36,968 nt of DNA from Agrococcus lahaulensis DSM 17612. Its GTDB lineage: Bacteria > Actinomycetota > Actinomycetes > Actinomycetales > Microbacteriaceae. A program made the translations under genes and the position numbers. The notes beneath the pieces were generated by a model, which had not been told where the DNA came from, made no database searches, and worked only from the letters and a program-made list of their open reading frames with translations. Below, one piece after another: positions 1-9,251 of the stretch (positions within the stretch are counted from its first letter, which is position 1; every line of letters starts with the position of its first letter). Where the stretch lies: assembly GCF_000425105.1 (NCBI RefSeq), contig NZ_AULD01000001.1:1-36968 (forward strand), written 5' to 3'.

Positions 1-1
1 C

Positions 2-313
2 ACGCCGCGCGACCAGCCGATCGTCCACTCCGACCAGGGCTTCCAATATCAGCACGCGACCTGGCGCAAGCTGCTCGAGGGTCGCGCGATCCAATCGATG
101 TCGCGCAAGGCCAACTGCCTCGACAACGCCGTCATGGAGAGCTTCTTCGGACACCTCAAGGACGAGCTCTACTGCAACACCACGTTCCTGACCGTCCAGG
201 CGCTGACCGCGGCGATCGATGACTACATCGCCTGGTTCAACACCGAGCGCGGCCACTCAACGCTCGAGGGCCTGAGCCCGGTGCAATACCGGACCCAGGC
301 CCTCGCGGCTTAG
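2..313 (+). CDS. IS3-family (IS150-like) transposase OrfB, C-terminal part
   Basis: This is the last 103 residues of a DDE-type transposase (rve integrase core); the reading frame is already open at base 2, so the gene starts before the window. The second catalytic Asp lies in HSDQGFQY, and the catalytic Glu in the conserved block SRKANCLDNAVMESFFGHLK, followed by the usual tail ending in GLSPVQYRTQ. These blocks are typical of the IS150 group, where OrfB is normally made by -1 frameshifting from a short upstream OrfA (not visible here). The frame ends in a normal stop codon and is followed by a plausible IS end, so this right half looks intact rather than decayed. Whether the whole element is intact cannot be judged. 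Confidence 0.93.
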   Translation, partial: TPRDQPIVHSDQGFQYQHATWRKLLEGRAIQSMSRKANCLDNAVMESFFGHLKDELYCNTTFLTVQALTAAIDDYIAWFNTERGHSTLEGLSPVQYRTQALAA

Positions 314-328
314 GCTCCTACTTGGCCA

Positions 329-352
329 GTCCAACTTTCGGGGACCAGTTCA
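329..352. repeat. Right terminal inverted repeat of the IS3-family element
   Basis: The segment after the transposase stop reads inward from the right end as TGAACTGGTCCCCGAAAGTT, i.e. it ends in CA on the plus strand, as IS3-family ends do. The spacing of about 40 bp from the transposase stop is normal. The left copy is outside the window, so the match between ends and the 3-4 bp target duplication (it would begin with GAG at 353) cannot be checked. Confidence 0.6.
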
Positions 353-404
353 GAGGGGCGGCCCTTCGCGTTCGTCCATGCGATCGGATGCGCCATGGTC
401 GTTT

Positions 405-410
405 TAAGAT
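405..410 (+). promoter_or_regulatory. Putative -10 element (TAAGAT) of the ABC-transporter binding-protein gene
   Basis: TAAGAT in an unusually AT-rich patch lies 28 bp before the start codon. A good ribosome binding site (AAAGGAG, 427-433) follows, so this is a led transcript. No clear -35 is seen. It lies outside the IS, so insertion did not remove it. Confidence 0.5.
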
Positions 411-438
411 GGAGTTTTGTCCCCGCAAAGGAGAAGTC

Positions 439-1263
439 ATGCCCCGTCGTTCCACCCTCCCCGGTCTCGCGGTCGTCGCCGCCGCATCCGTCGCCCTCGT
501 GGGGTGCTCGAGCAGCGCGGAGCCCGGCGCGAGCGGGGAGGCCGAGTCGTCGGGCGTGACGCTCGATCAGGTGCAGGAGGCGGGCGTGCTCGTGGTCGGC
601 ACCGAGGGCACCTATTCGCCGTTCTCGTTCCACGAGGGCGGCACGGGCGAGCTGACCGGCTACGACGTCGACGTCATCACTGCGGTCGGCGAGCAGCTCG
701 GTGTCGAGGTCGAGTTCGTCGAGACCCAGTGGGACGCGATCTTCGCCGCCCTCGACTCCGGCCGCATCGACGTGATCGCCAACCAGGTCTCGATCACGCC
801 CGAGCGCCAGGAGCGCTACCTCTTCAGCGAGCCGTACACCTACTCGACCGGCGTGCTCGTCGTGCCCGAGGGCAGCGACATCGCCTCGCTCGACGACCTC
901 GCGGGCCGCGTGAGCGCGCAGTCGCTCACGAGCAACTGGGCCGAGGTCGCGCGCGGGGCGGGCGCCGAGGTCGAGGAGGTCGAGGGCTTCGCCCAGGCGG
1001 CCGAGCTGCTGCGCTCCGGCCGCGTCGACGCGACGATCAACGACTCGCTCACCTTCCTCGACTACGAGCAGGCGCAGGGCGGCGAGACGGGCCTCGAGGC
1101 CGTCGCCGAGACCGACGAGGTGAGCGAGAGCGCCGTCGCGATGCGGCAGGGGAGCGAGTCGCTGCTCGCCGCGATCGACGAGGCACTCGCCGCGCTCGCG
1201 GCCGACGGCACGCTCGCCGAGATCTCCGAGTCGTACTTCGGCGAGGACGTCTCCCAGCCGTGA
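439..1263 (+). CDS. tcyJ: Amino-acid (probably L-cystine) ABC transporter substrate-binding lipoprotein
   Basis: A 274-residue solute-binding protein of the family 3 (SBP_bac_3) type. The ATG at 439 is chosen because AAAGGAG sits six bases upstream and the protein then begins with a lipoprotein signal peptide: a twin Arg, a hydrophobic core and the lipobox LVGC (Cys about residue 22), followed by a Ser-rich linker. The mature domain has the blocks GTEGTYSPFSFHE, ETQWDAIFAALDSGRIDVIA, AQSLTSN, and VDATINDSLTFLDY near the end. From memory these match E. coli FliY/TcyJ and Bacillus TcyJ/K far better than glutamine or arginine binders, so cystine is the likely ligand; this is inference. It is separated from its permease by a strong hairpin, which would let the binding protein be made in excess. 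Confidence 0.9.
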   Translation: MPRRSTLPGLAVVAAASVALVGCSSSAEPGASGEAESSGVTLDQVQEAGVLVVGTEGTYSPFSFHEGGTGELTGYDVDVITAVGEQLGVEVEFVETQWDAIFAALDSGRIDVIANQVSITPERQERYLFSEPYTYSTGVLVVPEGSDIASLDDLAGRVSAQSLTSNWAEVARGAGAEVEEVEGFAQAAELLRSGRVDATINDSLTFLDYEQAQGGETGLEAVAETDEVSESAVAMRQGSESLLAAIDEALAALAADGTLAEISESYFGEDVSQP

Positions 1264-1276
1264 CCCCGGTCGTCAC

Positions 1277-1308
1277 GACGCGGCCCCGGCGCGTGCCGGG
1301 GCCGCGTC
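1277..1308 (+). terminator. Intercistronic hairpin between binding protein and permease
   Basis: A perfect 14-bp GC stem (1277-1290 with 1295-1308) with a GCGT tetraloop lies 13 bp after the stop of the binding-protein gene. There is no T-tract, as is usual in high-GC actinobacteria. It would either terminate most transcripts or protect the 3' end of the first message. A separate promoter follows at 1326. Confidence 0.7.
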
Positions 1309-1325
1309 CGCGCAGGCTCCCGGCG

Positions 1326-1331
1326 TAGGCT
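1326..1331 (+). promoter_or_regulatory. Leaderless -10 element TAGGCT for the permease gene
   Basis: TAGGCT, then exactly six bases, then the GTG start at 1338. This spacing puts the transcription start on the first base of the start codon. No Shine-Dalgarno sequence is seen, which agrees with a leaderless message. Confidence 0.6.
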
Positions 1332-1337
1332 CCGCGC

Positions 1338-1994
1338 GTGGACTGGCAGCTCGTGCTCGACTCGATCGGGCCCGTCGCCCTCGGCGGGCTCACCGGCACG
1401 ATCCCGCTCACGCTCGCGTCGTTCTCGCTCGGCCTCGTGATCGCGATCGGCATGGCGCTCGCGCGCATCTCCGGCATCGCGTGGCTCTCGGGCCTCGCTC
1501 GCGCCTACATCTCGATCATCCGCGGCACGCCCATGCTCGTGCAGCTGTTCGTGATCTTCTACGGCATGCCGCAGATCGGCATCACCCTCGACCCGTGGCC
1601 GAGCGCGATCATCGCGCTCTCGCTCAACGTGGGCGGCTACGCGGCCGAGATCATCCGCGCCGCGATCCTCTCGATCCCGCGCGGCCAGTGGGAGGCGGCG
1701 GCGATGATCGGCATGTCGCGGGGTCAGGCGCTCGGCCGCATCGTGCTGCCCCAAGCCGCGCGCGTCTCGGTGCCGCCGCTGTCGAACACCTTCATCTCGC
1801 TCGTGAAGGACACGTCGCTCGCCTCCGTCATCCTCGTCACCGAGCTCCTCCGCGTCGCGCAGCGGATCGCGGCGCCGAGCGGCGAGTTCCTGACCATCTA
1901 CCTCGTCGCCGCGGCGGTCTACTGGGTCATCTGCCTCGTCCTCGCGGCCGGCCAGGACCGCCTCGAGCGGAAGCTGGATCGCTATGCCGTCTGA
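1338..1994 (+). CDS. tcyL: Amino-acid (probably L-cystine) ABC transporter permease
   Basis: A 218-residue inner-membrane permease of the HisM/GlnP (His/Glu/Gln/Arg/opine) class with about five membrane segments. It carries the family motif YISIIRGTPMLVQLF near residue 60 and the cytoplasmic coupling loop EAAAMIGMSRGQALGRIVLP near residues 120-139, which docks on the ATPase. LPQAARVSVPPLSN and FISLVKDTSLAS closely resemble E. coli YecS/TcyL. The GTG at 1338 gives the normal N terminus (short periplasmic stretch then the first membrane helix). Its 3' end overlaps the ATPase gene by 11 bp, implying coupled translation. Homodimer formation is usual for this size of permease. Confidence 0.93.
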   Translation: MDWQLVLDSIGPVALGGLTGTIPLTLASFSLGLVIAIGMALARISGIAWLSGLARAYISIIRGTPMLVQLFVIFYGMPQIGITLDPWPSAIIALSLNVGGYAAEIIRAAILSIPRGQWEAAAMIGMSRGQALGRIVLPQAARVSVPPLSNTFISLVKDTSLASVILVTELLRVAQRIAAPSGEFLTIYLVAAAVYWVICLVLAAGQDRLERKLDRYAV

Positions 1995-2760
1995 ACCGCC
2001 CGCACCTGCACCGCTCCTCTCGGCGCGCGGCCTCCACAAGTCGTTCGGCGACAACCACGTGCTGCGGGGCGTCGACCTCGACATCGCGCCCGGCACGGTG
2101 CATGCGCTCATCGGCCCGTCGGGCTCCGGCAAGACGACGGTGCTCCGCTCGCTCAACGGGCTCGAGTCGCCCGATGCCGGCTCGCTGCGCATCGCCGACC
2201 TCGAGCTCGACTTCGCCCGCCCGCTCGGGCGACGCGAGCGCGCGGCGCTGCACCGCGCATCCGCCATGGTCTTCCAGCAGCACCACCTCTTCCCGCACCT
2301 GACGGTGCTCGGCAACGTCACGGTCGGCCCGATCCGGGTGCAGGGCAGGCCGAAGGCGGAGGCGACGGCGGATGCGCTCGCCCTCCTCGAGCGCGTCGGC
2401 CTGCGGGAGAAGGCGGACGCCTACCCCTCCTCGCTCTCGGGCGGCCAGCAGCAGCGCGTCGGCATCGTGCGCGCGCTCGCGCTGCAGCCCTCGATGCTGC
2501 TGTTCGACGAGCCGACGTCGTCGCTCGACCCCGAGCTCGTCGGCGAGGTGCTCGCCGTCATGACCGAGCTCGCCGGCGAGGGCTGGACGATGGCGGTCGT
2601 GACGCACGAGCTGCGCTTCGCGCGCGAGGTCGCCGACGAGGTGTCGTTCTTCGACGAGGGGGTCGTCGTCGAGCGCGGTGCGCCGGAGCGGGTCTTCGGC
2701 GACCCGCGGCACGAGCGCACGAAGCGCTTCCTGCGGCGGCTGCAGGGCCCCTTCGCCTAG
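1984..2760 (+). CDS. tcyN: Amino-acid (probably L-cystine) ABC transporter ATP-binding protein
   Basis: A 258-residue ABC ATPase that powers the importer with the two upstream genes. All motifs are present: Walker A GPSGSGKTT (44-52), Q-loop VFQQHHLFP, signature LSGGQQQR, Walker B LLFDEPTSSLDPEL, and the switch His in VVTHELRF. The stretch EGWTMAVVTHE and the C-terminal HERTKRFLRR resemble TcyN/YecC of cystine systems. The ATG at 1984 lies inside the end of the permease gene. A strong hairpin follows immediately after the stop, so the transcription unit ends here. Confidence 0.95.
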   Translation: MPSEPPAPAPLLSARGLHKSFGDNHVLRGVDLDIAPGTVHALIGPSGSGKTTVLRSLNGLESPDAGSLRIADLELDFARPLGRRERAALHRASAMVFQQHHLFPHLTVLGNVTVGPIRVQGRPKAEATADALALLERVGLREKADAYPSSLSGGQQQRVGIVRALALQPSMLLFDEPTSSLDPELVGEVLAVMTELAGEGWTMAVVTHELRFAREVADEVSFFDEGVVVERGAPERVFGDPRHERTKRFLRRLQGPFA

Positions 2761-2769
2761 CGACAGCGA

Positions 2770-2801
2770 AGCGGCCCGCCCCCGATCGGGGACGGGCCGC
2801 T
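2770..2801. terminator. Bidirectional terminator between the ABC ATPase and DUF7455 genes
   Basis: AGCGGCCCG (2770-2778) pairs with CGGGCCGCT (2793-2801), and after one mismatch CCCC (2780-2783) pairs with GGGG (2788-2791) around a GATC loop. It sits between two convergent genes, 9 bp from one stop and 19 bp from the other, so it can serve both strands. Confidence 0.8.
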
Positions 2802-2820
2802 GTGGAAGTCGCGCCGGGGC

Positions 2821-3045
2821 CTACGCCTCGGTGAGCTTCGCGGTCTCGTCGTGCCACACGGCGGCGAGCGGCTGCATCGCCTCGCGGTGCTTGGCGGCGT
2901 GGTGCGCGCAGAAGAGCAGCGTGCCGCCGCTCTCCATCGTCGCGCGGACGTATGCCTGGGCGCCGCAGCTGTCGCAGCGGTCGAGCGCGCTGAGCGGCGC
3001 GTTCGCCTCGTCGGTCTCGAGCGTCGCGGTCTGGGTGTCGTTCAC
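2821..3045 (-). CDS. DUF7455 family small zinc-ribbon-like protein
   Basis: A 74-residue protein of an actinobacteria-specific family of unknown function. The GTG at 3045 is chosen because AAGGAGG lies five bases upstream; the ATG 39 bp further up would put that site inside the gene. The core is ALDRCDSCGAQAYVRA followed by LLFCAHHAAKHR: a CxxC pair and a Cys-x2-His pair about 20 residues later, which suggests a single metal site (inference). The C-terminal half looks helical. Genes of this family often lie beside topoisomerase genes, as here next to parE, but no functional link is established. Confidence 0.85.
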   Translation of the reverse strand: MNDTQTATLETDEANAPLSALDRCDSCGAQAYVRATMESGGTLLFCAHHAAKHREAMQPLAAVWHDETAKLTEA

Positions 3046-3069
3046 GGTGCCCTCCTTCATCACGTCTGG

Positions 3070-3097
3070 AGTCCATCGTGGCACGCCATCCTGTCAA
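3070..3097 (-). promoter_or_regulatory. Sigma70-type promoter of the DUF7455 gene
   Basis: On the minus strand a perfect -35 TTGACA (3092-3097) is followed by a 16-bp spacer and TGGACT (3070-3075) as -10. The start site would be near 3063, giving a leader of about 18 bases that contains the AAGGAGG site. It is one of the few promoters in the window with a consensus -35. Confidence 0.6.
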
Positions 3098-3183
3098 TAC
3101 CGCATCACGCGGGGCGCGGTTCGCCAGCGGCGCAACGAGGCGACGAGCCGCGCCGCCTGCCGCGGGGCGGCGATCGGCGGCCG

Positions 3184-3189
3184 TAGGCT
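3184..3189 (+). promoter_or_regulatory. Putative -10 element TAGGCT for parE
   Basis: TAGGCT lies 58 bp before the parE start codon. The same hexamer occurs before several other genes in this window, but here the distance implies a leader of about 50 bases. Confidence 0.45.
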
Positions 3190-3247
3190 GGAGCGTCGAC
3201 CGCCCGACGACTGCAGACCCCGGGCGTGTCACGCGAAGGGGGATCGG

Positions 3248-5329
<2,082 letters not shown>

Positions 5330-5348
5330 CCGCCGCTTCCCGCGGCGG
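5330..5348 (+). terminator. Short hairpin directly after parE
   Basis: CCGCCGC (5330-5336) pairs with GCGGCGG (5342-5348) over a five-base loop, starting at the base after the parE stop codon. It is probably part of the parE 3' end together with the longer hairpin that follows. Confidence 0.5.
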
Positions 5349-5354
5349 AGCGGT

Positions 5355-5411
5355 CGAACTTCCTCGAACCGCCGGGTTCGGGCGCCGATTCCGACGGTTC
5401 GGGGAAGTTCG
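5355..5411. terminator. Long bidirectional hairpin between parE and parC
   Basis: A 17-bp stem (5355-5371 with 5395-5411) with only one G-U pair encloses a 23-base loop. Its left half also has an alternative small stem, CGAACC (5365-5370) with GGTTCG (5375-5380), so two structures compete. It lies between the two convergent stops and most likely ends both transcripts. Confidence 0.75.
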
Positions 5412-5447
5412 CTCGATCGAGCCGACGGGTGGGAGCCGGGGTAGGGG

Positions 5448-7889
5448 TCAGGCGCCCAGGCGAGCGCCGATCGCGCCGATCGCGCCGTCGATCGCGACGC
5501 CCGAGCCGGCGCGCGGCGCGCCGCCGGGCGGCAGCTGGCGCTGCGAGCCGTCCGCGCCGACCGCGAGCGGCGAGGGGCCCGCCCATGCGAGCGCGAGCCC
5601 GACCTCGCCCTTCAGCAGCCGGTGCGCCTGCACGCCGCCCGTGCCGCGCCCCTTCGCGGGAAACTCTTCGAGGCTCGAGACCTTGACGCGCGGCTCGTCG
5701 AGCCCCGCGAGCGTCTCGGCCGCCTCGGTGACGGTGACGACCTCGGCGCCGTCGGCGACCGCGCCCGCGAACCGCACCGACGCATCCGCCTTGAGCCCGA
5801 TGCCCTTCATGCCGCCGGCGCCCGGTCCCTGCGGGTTGATCGCGGCGGCTGCGAAGCGCAGCAGCTGCGCGTCGCTCGTCACGAGCACGACCCACGACTC
5901 GTCGGGCGCGGGCGCGACGCCGACGACCCGGTCGCCGGGCTTGAGCGCGATGACGCTCTCGCGGTCGCGGTCGCGCAGCTCGGCGGGCTTCACGCGCTTG
6001 ACGACGCCCTGCGCGGTCGCGACGAGCCACGGCTCGCTCGAGCCGAGGTCGATGAGCGCGACCGCCTCCTCGCCGCGCTCGAAGGCGCCGAGGTCGCGCA
6101 CCTTGACGCCCGCGGTGAGGCCGACGGATGCGGGCGGCACCGAGGGCAGGTCGGCGGGCGTGAGGCGCAGCACGGCTCCCGTCGAGGTGACGAGGCCGAA
6201 CGCGCCGCGCGTCGTCGTGGCGATCGTCGAGCGGATCGCGTCGTGGCGCGAGCGCCGCGCCGGCACGGGGATCGGCTCCTCGCCGTCGACGCGCACGAGC
6301 CTGCCGGTCGCCGACATCACGACGCGCGTGGGCGCGTCCGCGATCTCGAGGCTCACCGCCGTCTTCGCGCTCGCGCGGCCCGACGTCGCCTGCCCGTTGC
6401 CCTCGGTGAGCGCGGTGCGGCGCGGCGTGCCGAAGCGCTCGGCGACCTCGTCGAGCTCGGCCGCGACCACCTCGTGCAGCGCGGCCTCGGAGCCGAGGAT
6501 GCGCTCGAGCTCGGCGATCTGCGCGAGCAGCTCGCCGCGCTCCGCCTCGAGCTCGATGCGGCTGAACTTCGTGAGCCGCCGCAGGCGCAGCTCGAGGATG
6601 TACTCCGCTTGCGGCTCCGAGAGGTCGAAGACGCTCTGCAGGCGCGAGCGGGCCTGCTCCGAGTCGTCGGAGGTGCGGATGACCTGGATGACCTCGTCGA
6701 TGTCGAGGATCGCGATGAGGAGGCCCTCGACGAGGTGCAGGCGCTCGCGCTTCTTGCGCAGCCGGAACTCGCTGCGGCGGCGCACGACGCCGACGCGGTG
6801 GTCGAGGTAGACGCGCAGCAGCTGCTTGAGGCCCAGCGTCTCGGGCTTGCCCTGCACGAGCGCCACGTTGTTGATCGAGAAGCCGTCCTCGAGCGGCGTG
6901 TAGCGGTAGAGCTGCTGCAGCACCGCCTCGGGGTCGAAGCCCGTCTTGATGCTGATCACGAGCCGCAGGCCGTGCTTGCGGTCGGTGAGGTCCTGCACCT
7001 CGGTGAGGCCCTGCAGCTTCTTCGACTGCACGCCGTCCTTGATCTTCTCGATCACCCGCTCCGGGCCGACGAGGTAGGGCAGCTCGGTGATGACGATCTG
7101 CGTCTTGCGGCCGTGGCGCTCGATCGAGGCCCGCGCGCGGGTCTTGAACGCCCCGCGGCCGTGCTCGTACGCATCCCGGATGCCGTCGAGCCCGACGATG
7201 ACGCCGCCGCCGGGGAGGTCGGGGCCCGGCACGTGCCGCATGAGGTCGGCGACGGATGCGTCGGGGTGCGCGAGCAGGTGCTTGGCGGCCTGCACGACCT
7301 CGACGAGGTTGTGGGGCGCCATGTTCGTCGCCATGCCGACGGCGATGCCGCTCGCGCCGTTGACGAGGAGGTTGGGGTAGGAAGCCGGCAGCACGTCGGG
7401 CTGCTGGTAGGAGTTGTCGTAGTTCGGGACGAAGTCGACGACGTCCTCGTCGAGGCCCTCGGTGAGCGAGAGTCCCGCCGCGGCGAGCCGCGCCTCGGTG
7501 TAGCGAGGAGCTGCAGGACCGTCGTCGAGCGAGCCGAAGTTGCCGTGCCCGTCGATGAGCGGCAGCCGCAGGCTGAACGGCTGCGAGAGGCGCACGAGCG
7601 CGTCGTAGATCGCGGTGTCGCCGTGCGGGTGCAGCTTGCCCATGACGTCGCCGACGACGCGCGCGCTCTTGACGTGGCCCTTCTCGGGCCGCAGCCCCAT
7701 CTCGGACATCTGGAAGAGGATGCGCCGCTGCACGGGCTTGAGGCCGTCGCGGGCGTCGGGCAGGGCGCGGGCGTAGATGACGGAGTAGGCGTACTCGAGG
7801 AACGAGTCCTGCATCTCGCTCGCGACGTCGACGTCGTCGATCCGCTCGGCGATCGCGGCGGAGGGGTCGGGGGGAGGGGTGGCAGTCAT
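5448..7889 (-). CDS. parC: DNA topoisomerase IV subunit A (ParC/GyrA type)
   Basis: An 813-residue cleavage-reunion subunit that partners ParE. The ATG at 7889 gives a start ([20 protein letters not shown]) fitting the family; no good ribosome site is seen. The N terminus has the winged-helix region with [14 protein letters not shown] and the catalytic Tyr130 in APRYTEARL. The residues at the quinolone-sensitive positions are Thr92 and Asp96 (E. coli GyrA Ser83 and Asp87). The tower and coiled-coil gate follow, then a C-terminal beta-pinwheel from about residue 510. No GyrA-box (QRRGGKG) is seen, supporting decatenase rather than gyrase. The start is only 11 bp from the divergent gene at 7901. 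Confidence 0.93.
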   Translation of the reverse strand: MTATPPPDPSAAIAERIDDVDVASEMQDSFLEYAYSVIYARALPDARDGLKPVQRRILFQMSEMGLRPEKGHVKSARVVGDVMGKLHPHGDTAIYDALVRLSQPFSLRLPLIDGHGNFGSLDDGPAAPRYTEARLAAAGLSLTEGLDEDVVDFVPNYDNSYQQPDVLPASYPNLLVNGASGIAVGMATNMAPHNLVEVVQAAKHLLAHPDASVADLMRHVPGPDLPGGGVIVGLDGIRDAYEHGRGAFKTRARASIERHGRKTQIVITELPYLVGPERVIEKIKDGVQSKKLQGLTEVQDLTDRKHGLRLVISIKTGFDPEAVLQQLYRYTPLEDGFSINNVALVQGKPETLGLKQLLRVYLDHRVGVVRRRSEFRLRKKRERLHLVEGLLIAILDIDEVIQVIRTSDDSEQARSRLQSVFDLSEPQAEYILELRLRRLTKFSRIELEAERGELLAQIAELERILGSEAALHEVVAAELDEVAERFGTPRRTALTEGNGQATSGRASAKTAVSLEIADAPTRVVMSATGRLVRVDGEEPIPVPARRSRHDAIRSTIATTTRGAFGLVTSTGAVLRLTPADLPSVPPASVGLTAGVKVRDLGAFERGEEAVALIDLGSSEPWLVATAQGVVKRVKPAELRDRDRESVIALKPGDRVVGVAPAPDESWVVLVTSDAQLLRFAAAAINPQGPGAGGMKGIGLKADASVRFAGAVADGAEVVTVTEAAETLAGLDEPRVKVSSLEEFPAKGRGTGGVQAHRLLKGEVGLALAWAGPSPLAVGADGSQRQLPPGGAPRAGSGVAIDGAIGAIGARLGA

Positions 7890-7894
7890 AGGCT
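7889..7894 (+). promoter_or_regulatory. Leaderless -10 element TAGGCT for the gene at 7901
   Basis: TAGGCT followed by exactly six bases and ATG. The first base of the element is also part of the parC start codon on the other strand. Confidence 0.55.
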
Positions 7895-7900
7895 GACGGA

Positions 7901-7906
7901 ATGCTA
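7901..7906 (-). promoter_or_regulatory. Putative -10 element TAGCAT for parC
   Basis: On the minus strand TAGCAT ends 11 bp before the parC ATG, so transcription would begin about 4-5 bases before the start codon. The element includes the ATG of the divergent gene, mirroring the opposite promoter. Confidence 0.35.
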
Positions 7907-8977
7907 CCGACGAGGGCGCCCGGATCCCGGAGCCTTGCCGACGTTCTCGCGAGCTCGTCGCTCGCGATGCGGGGCGAGCCGAATGCGCTCGGGCTGCCGA
8001 GCGTCGCCGGAGCGATCGTGCTGCTCGTCGACGGCCTCGGCGCCGCGCAGCTCGGGCAGCGCGCGGGTCATGCGCGCACGCTCGCGGGCTCGCCGGGCGG
8101 TTCGATCGACGCGGGCTTCCCGTCGACGACGGCGGTCGCGCTCGCCTCACTCACGACGGGCGAGCTCGCCGGTGCGCACGGCATCGTCGGCTACGACGCG
8201 TTCGTGCCGGGCGCCGGGGTGCGCAACCAGCTGCGCGACTGGGGCGGGGCGATGGATCCGGCCTCGTGGCAGCGGAGCCCGACGCTCTTCGAGCGGGCGC
8301 CGGCGATCGCGATCGGGGAGCCGAAGCACGCCGCGAGCGGGTTCACGAAGGCGGTGCTGCGCGGCGCGGAGTACCGCGGAGGGCTCTCGGTCGCCGACCG
8401 CTTCGCGCTCGCTCGCGACGCGGCTCGCGAGCGCGCGCTCGTCTACCTCTACGTGCCCGAGCTCGATCGCGCCGGCCACGAGTCGGGCTGGCAGTCGCCC
8501 GGATGGACCGATGAGCTCGAGCAGCTCGACGGCGCCGTCGCCGAGCTCGTCGCGGCGCTCCCGCGCGATGTCGGACTGATCGTCACCGCGGATCACGGCA
8601 TGGTCGACGTCGACCCGACCGGGCACCTCGTCGTGCCGCCGGAGCTGCTCGAGCCGATCGCGCACGTCGCGGGGGAGCCGCGCTGCCTGCAGCTGCAGGT
8701 CGAGGGCGATGCGGACGCGGTGGCCGGAGCCTGGCGGGCATGGCTCGGCGATGCGGCGTGGGTCGCGACCCGCGCCGAGGTGGCCGCCGCCGGCTGGCTC
8801 GGCGAGGTCGAACCTGAGGTCGAGCCGCGCCTCGGGCACGTGTTCGTCGCGGCGCGGAAGCGGTTCGCGATCTACGTCGACGAGGCCGATCCCGGACGCG
8901 GCATGATCGGCCAGCACGGCTCGCTCACGCAGGACGAGCTGCGTGTGCCGCTGCGCGCGTTCGGCGCCTTCGCCTGA
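7901..8977 (+). CDS. Alkaline-phosphatase-superfamily (nucleotide pyrophosphatase/phosphodiesterase) protein
   Basis: A 358-residue metal-dependent phosphohydrolase of the type I phosphodiesterase/nucleotide pyrophosphatase fold. The metal-binding Asp lies in [14 protein letters not shown] (about residues 40-48), the nucleophile Thr in [12 protein letters not shown], and the second metal site in [10 protein letters not shown], with a final His in [14 protein letters not shown]. No signal peptide or membrane segment is visible, so it is probably cytoplasmic. The substrate is unknown. The ATG at 7901 is supported by an N terminus ([16 protein letters not shown]) typical of the family and by the leaderless -10 element six bases upstream. 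It is divergent from parC. Confidence 0.88.
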   Translation: MLPTRAPGSRSLADVLASSSLAMRGEPNALGLPSVAGAIVLLVDGLGAAQLGQRAGHARTLAGSPGGSIDAGFPSTTAVALASLTTGELAGAHGIVGYDAFVPGAGVRNQLRDWGGAMDPASWQRSPTLFERAPAIAIGEPKHAASGFTKAVLRGAEYRGGLSVADRFALARDAARERALVYLYVPELDRAGHESGWQSPGWTDELEQLDGAVAELVAALPRDVGLIVTADHGMVDVDPTGHLVVPPELLEPIAHVAGEPRCLQLQVEGDADAVAGAWRAWLGDAAWVATRAEVAAAGWLGEVEPEVEPRLGHVFVAARKRFAIYVDEADPGRGMIGQHGSLTQDELRVPLRAFGAFA

Positions 8978-9062
8978 GGGAGGCGTCCACCGCGCGTCCA
9001 GCGACGCCGGTCAGGATGGGCGTACGCCGGCACGGCCGGACACCGAGGGAAGGGACCGCACC

Positions 9063-9170
9063 ATGCGCAGGTGGCTCATCACGACCATCGCGACTGCCGT
9101 CGTCGGCATGATCGTCAAGAAGTTCACGAGCGGCGACGACGAGAAGAGCCGCAAGGGCCGTCGGCGCTGA
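9063..9170 (+). CDS. 35-residue single-pass membrane peptide
   Basis: A small gene with a plausible ribosome site (GAAGGGA, about seven bases before ATG). The peptide has two Arg, a hydrophobic helix (WLITTIATAVVGMIV, residues 4-18), then KKFTSGDDEKSRKGRRR: an N-terminal membrane anchor with a short charged and strongly basic tail. A weak -10 (CAGGAT, 9013-9018) would give a leader of about 38 bases. I do not recognise a named family. A Lys/Arg-rich tail after a membrane helix is seen both in small housekeeping membrane proteins and in some toxins; nothing here decides. A very large hairpin follows at once. Confidence 0.6.
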   Translation: MRRWLITTIATAVVGMIVKKFTSGDDEKSRKGRRR

Positions 9171-9179
9171 CGTCGCGCG

Positions 9180-9249
9180 GCGACCGGGGCTGCACCGCCC
9201 GAGCGGGGCGCTCGCGCCCGCCCCGCTCGGGCGCGAGCGCCCCGGTCGC
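9180..9249. terminator. Very large nested hairpin between convergent genes
   Basis: Two perfect stems are nested: outer 11 bp (9180-9190 with 9239-9249) and inner 14 bp (9197-9210 with 9219-9232), separated by a 6/6 internal loop and closed by an eight-base loop. It fills the space between the 35-residue gene and the alcohol dehydrogenase gene and is nearly symmetric, so it should work on both strands. Confidence 0.8.
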
Positions 9250-9251
9250 GG

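Noticed and set aside
439-2760. A glutamine or arginine importer
   Set aside because: The binding protein and ATPase carry blocks characteristic of cystine systems, though the ligand is still only predicted.
9063-9249. Type I toxin-antitoxin unit (small membrane peptide plus structured RNA)
   Set aside because: No antisense promoter or antitoxin RNA could be recognised opposite the peptide gene, and the hairpin is well explained as a terminator for two convergent genes.
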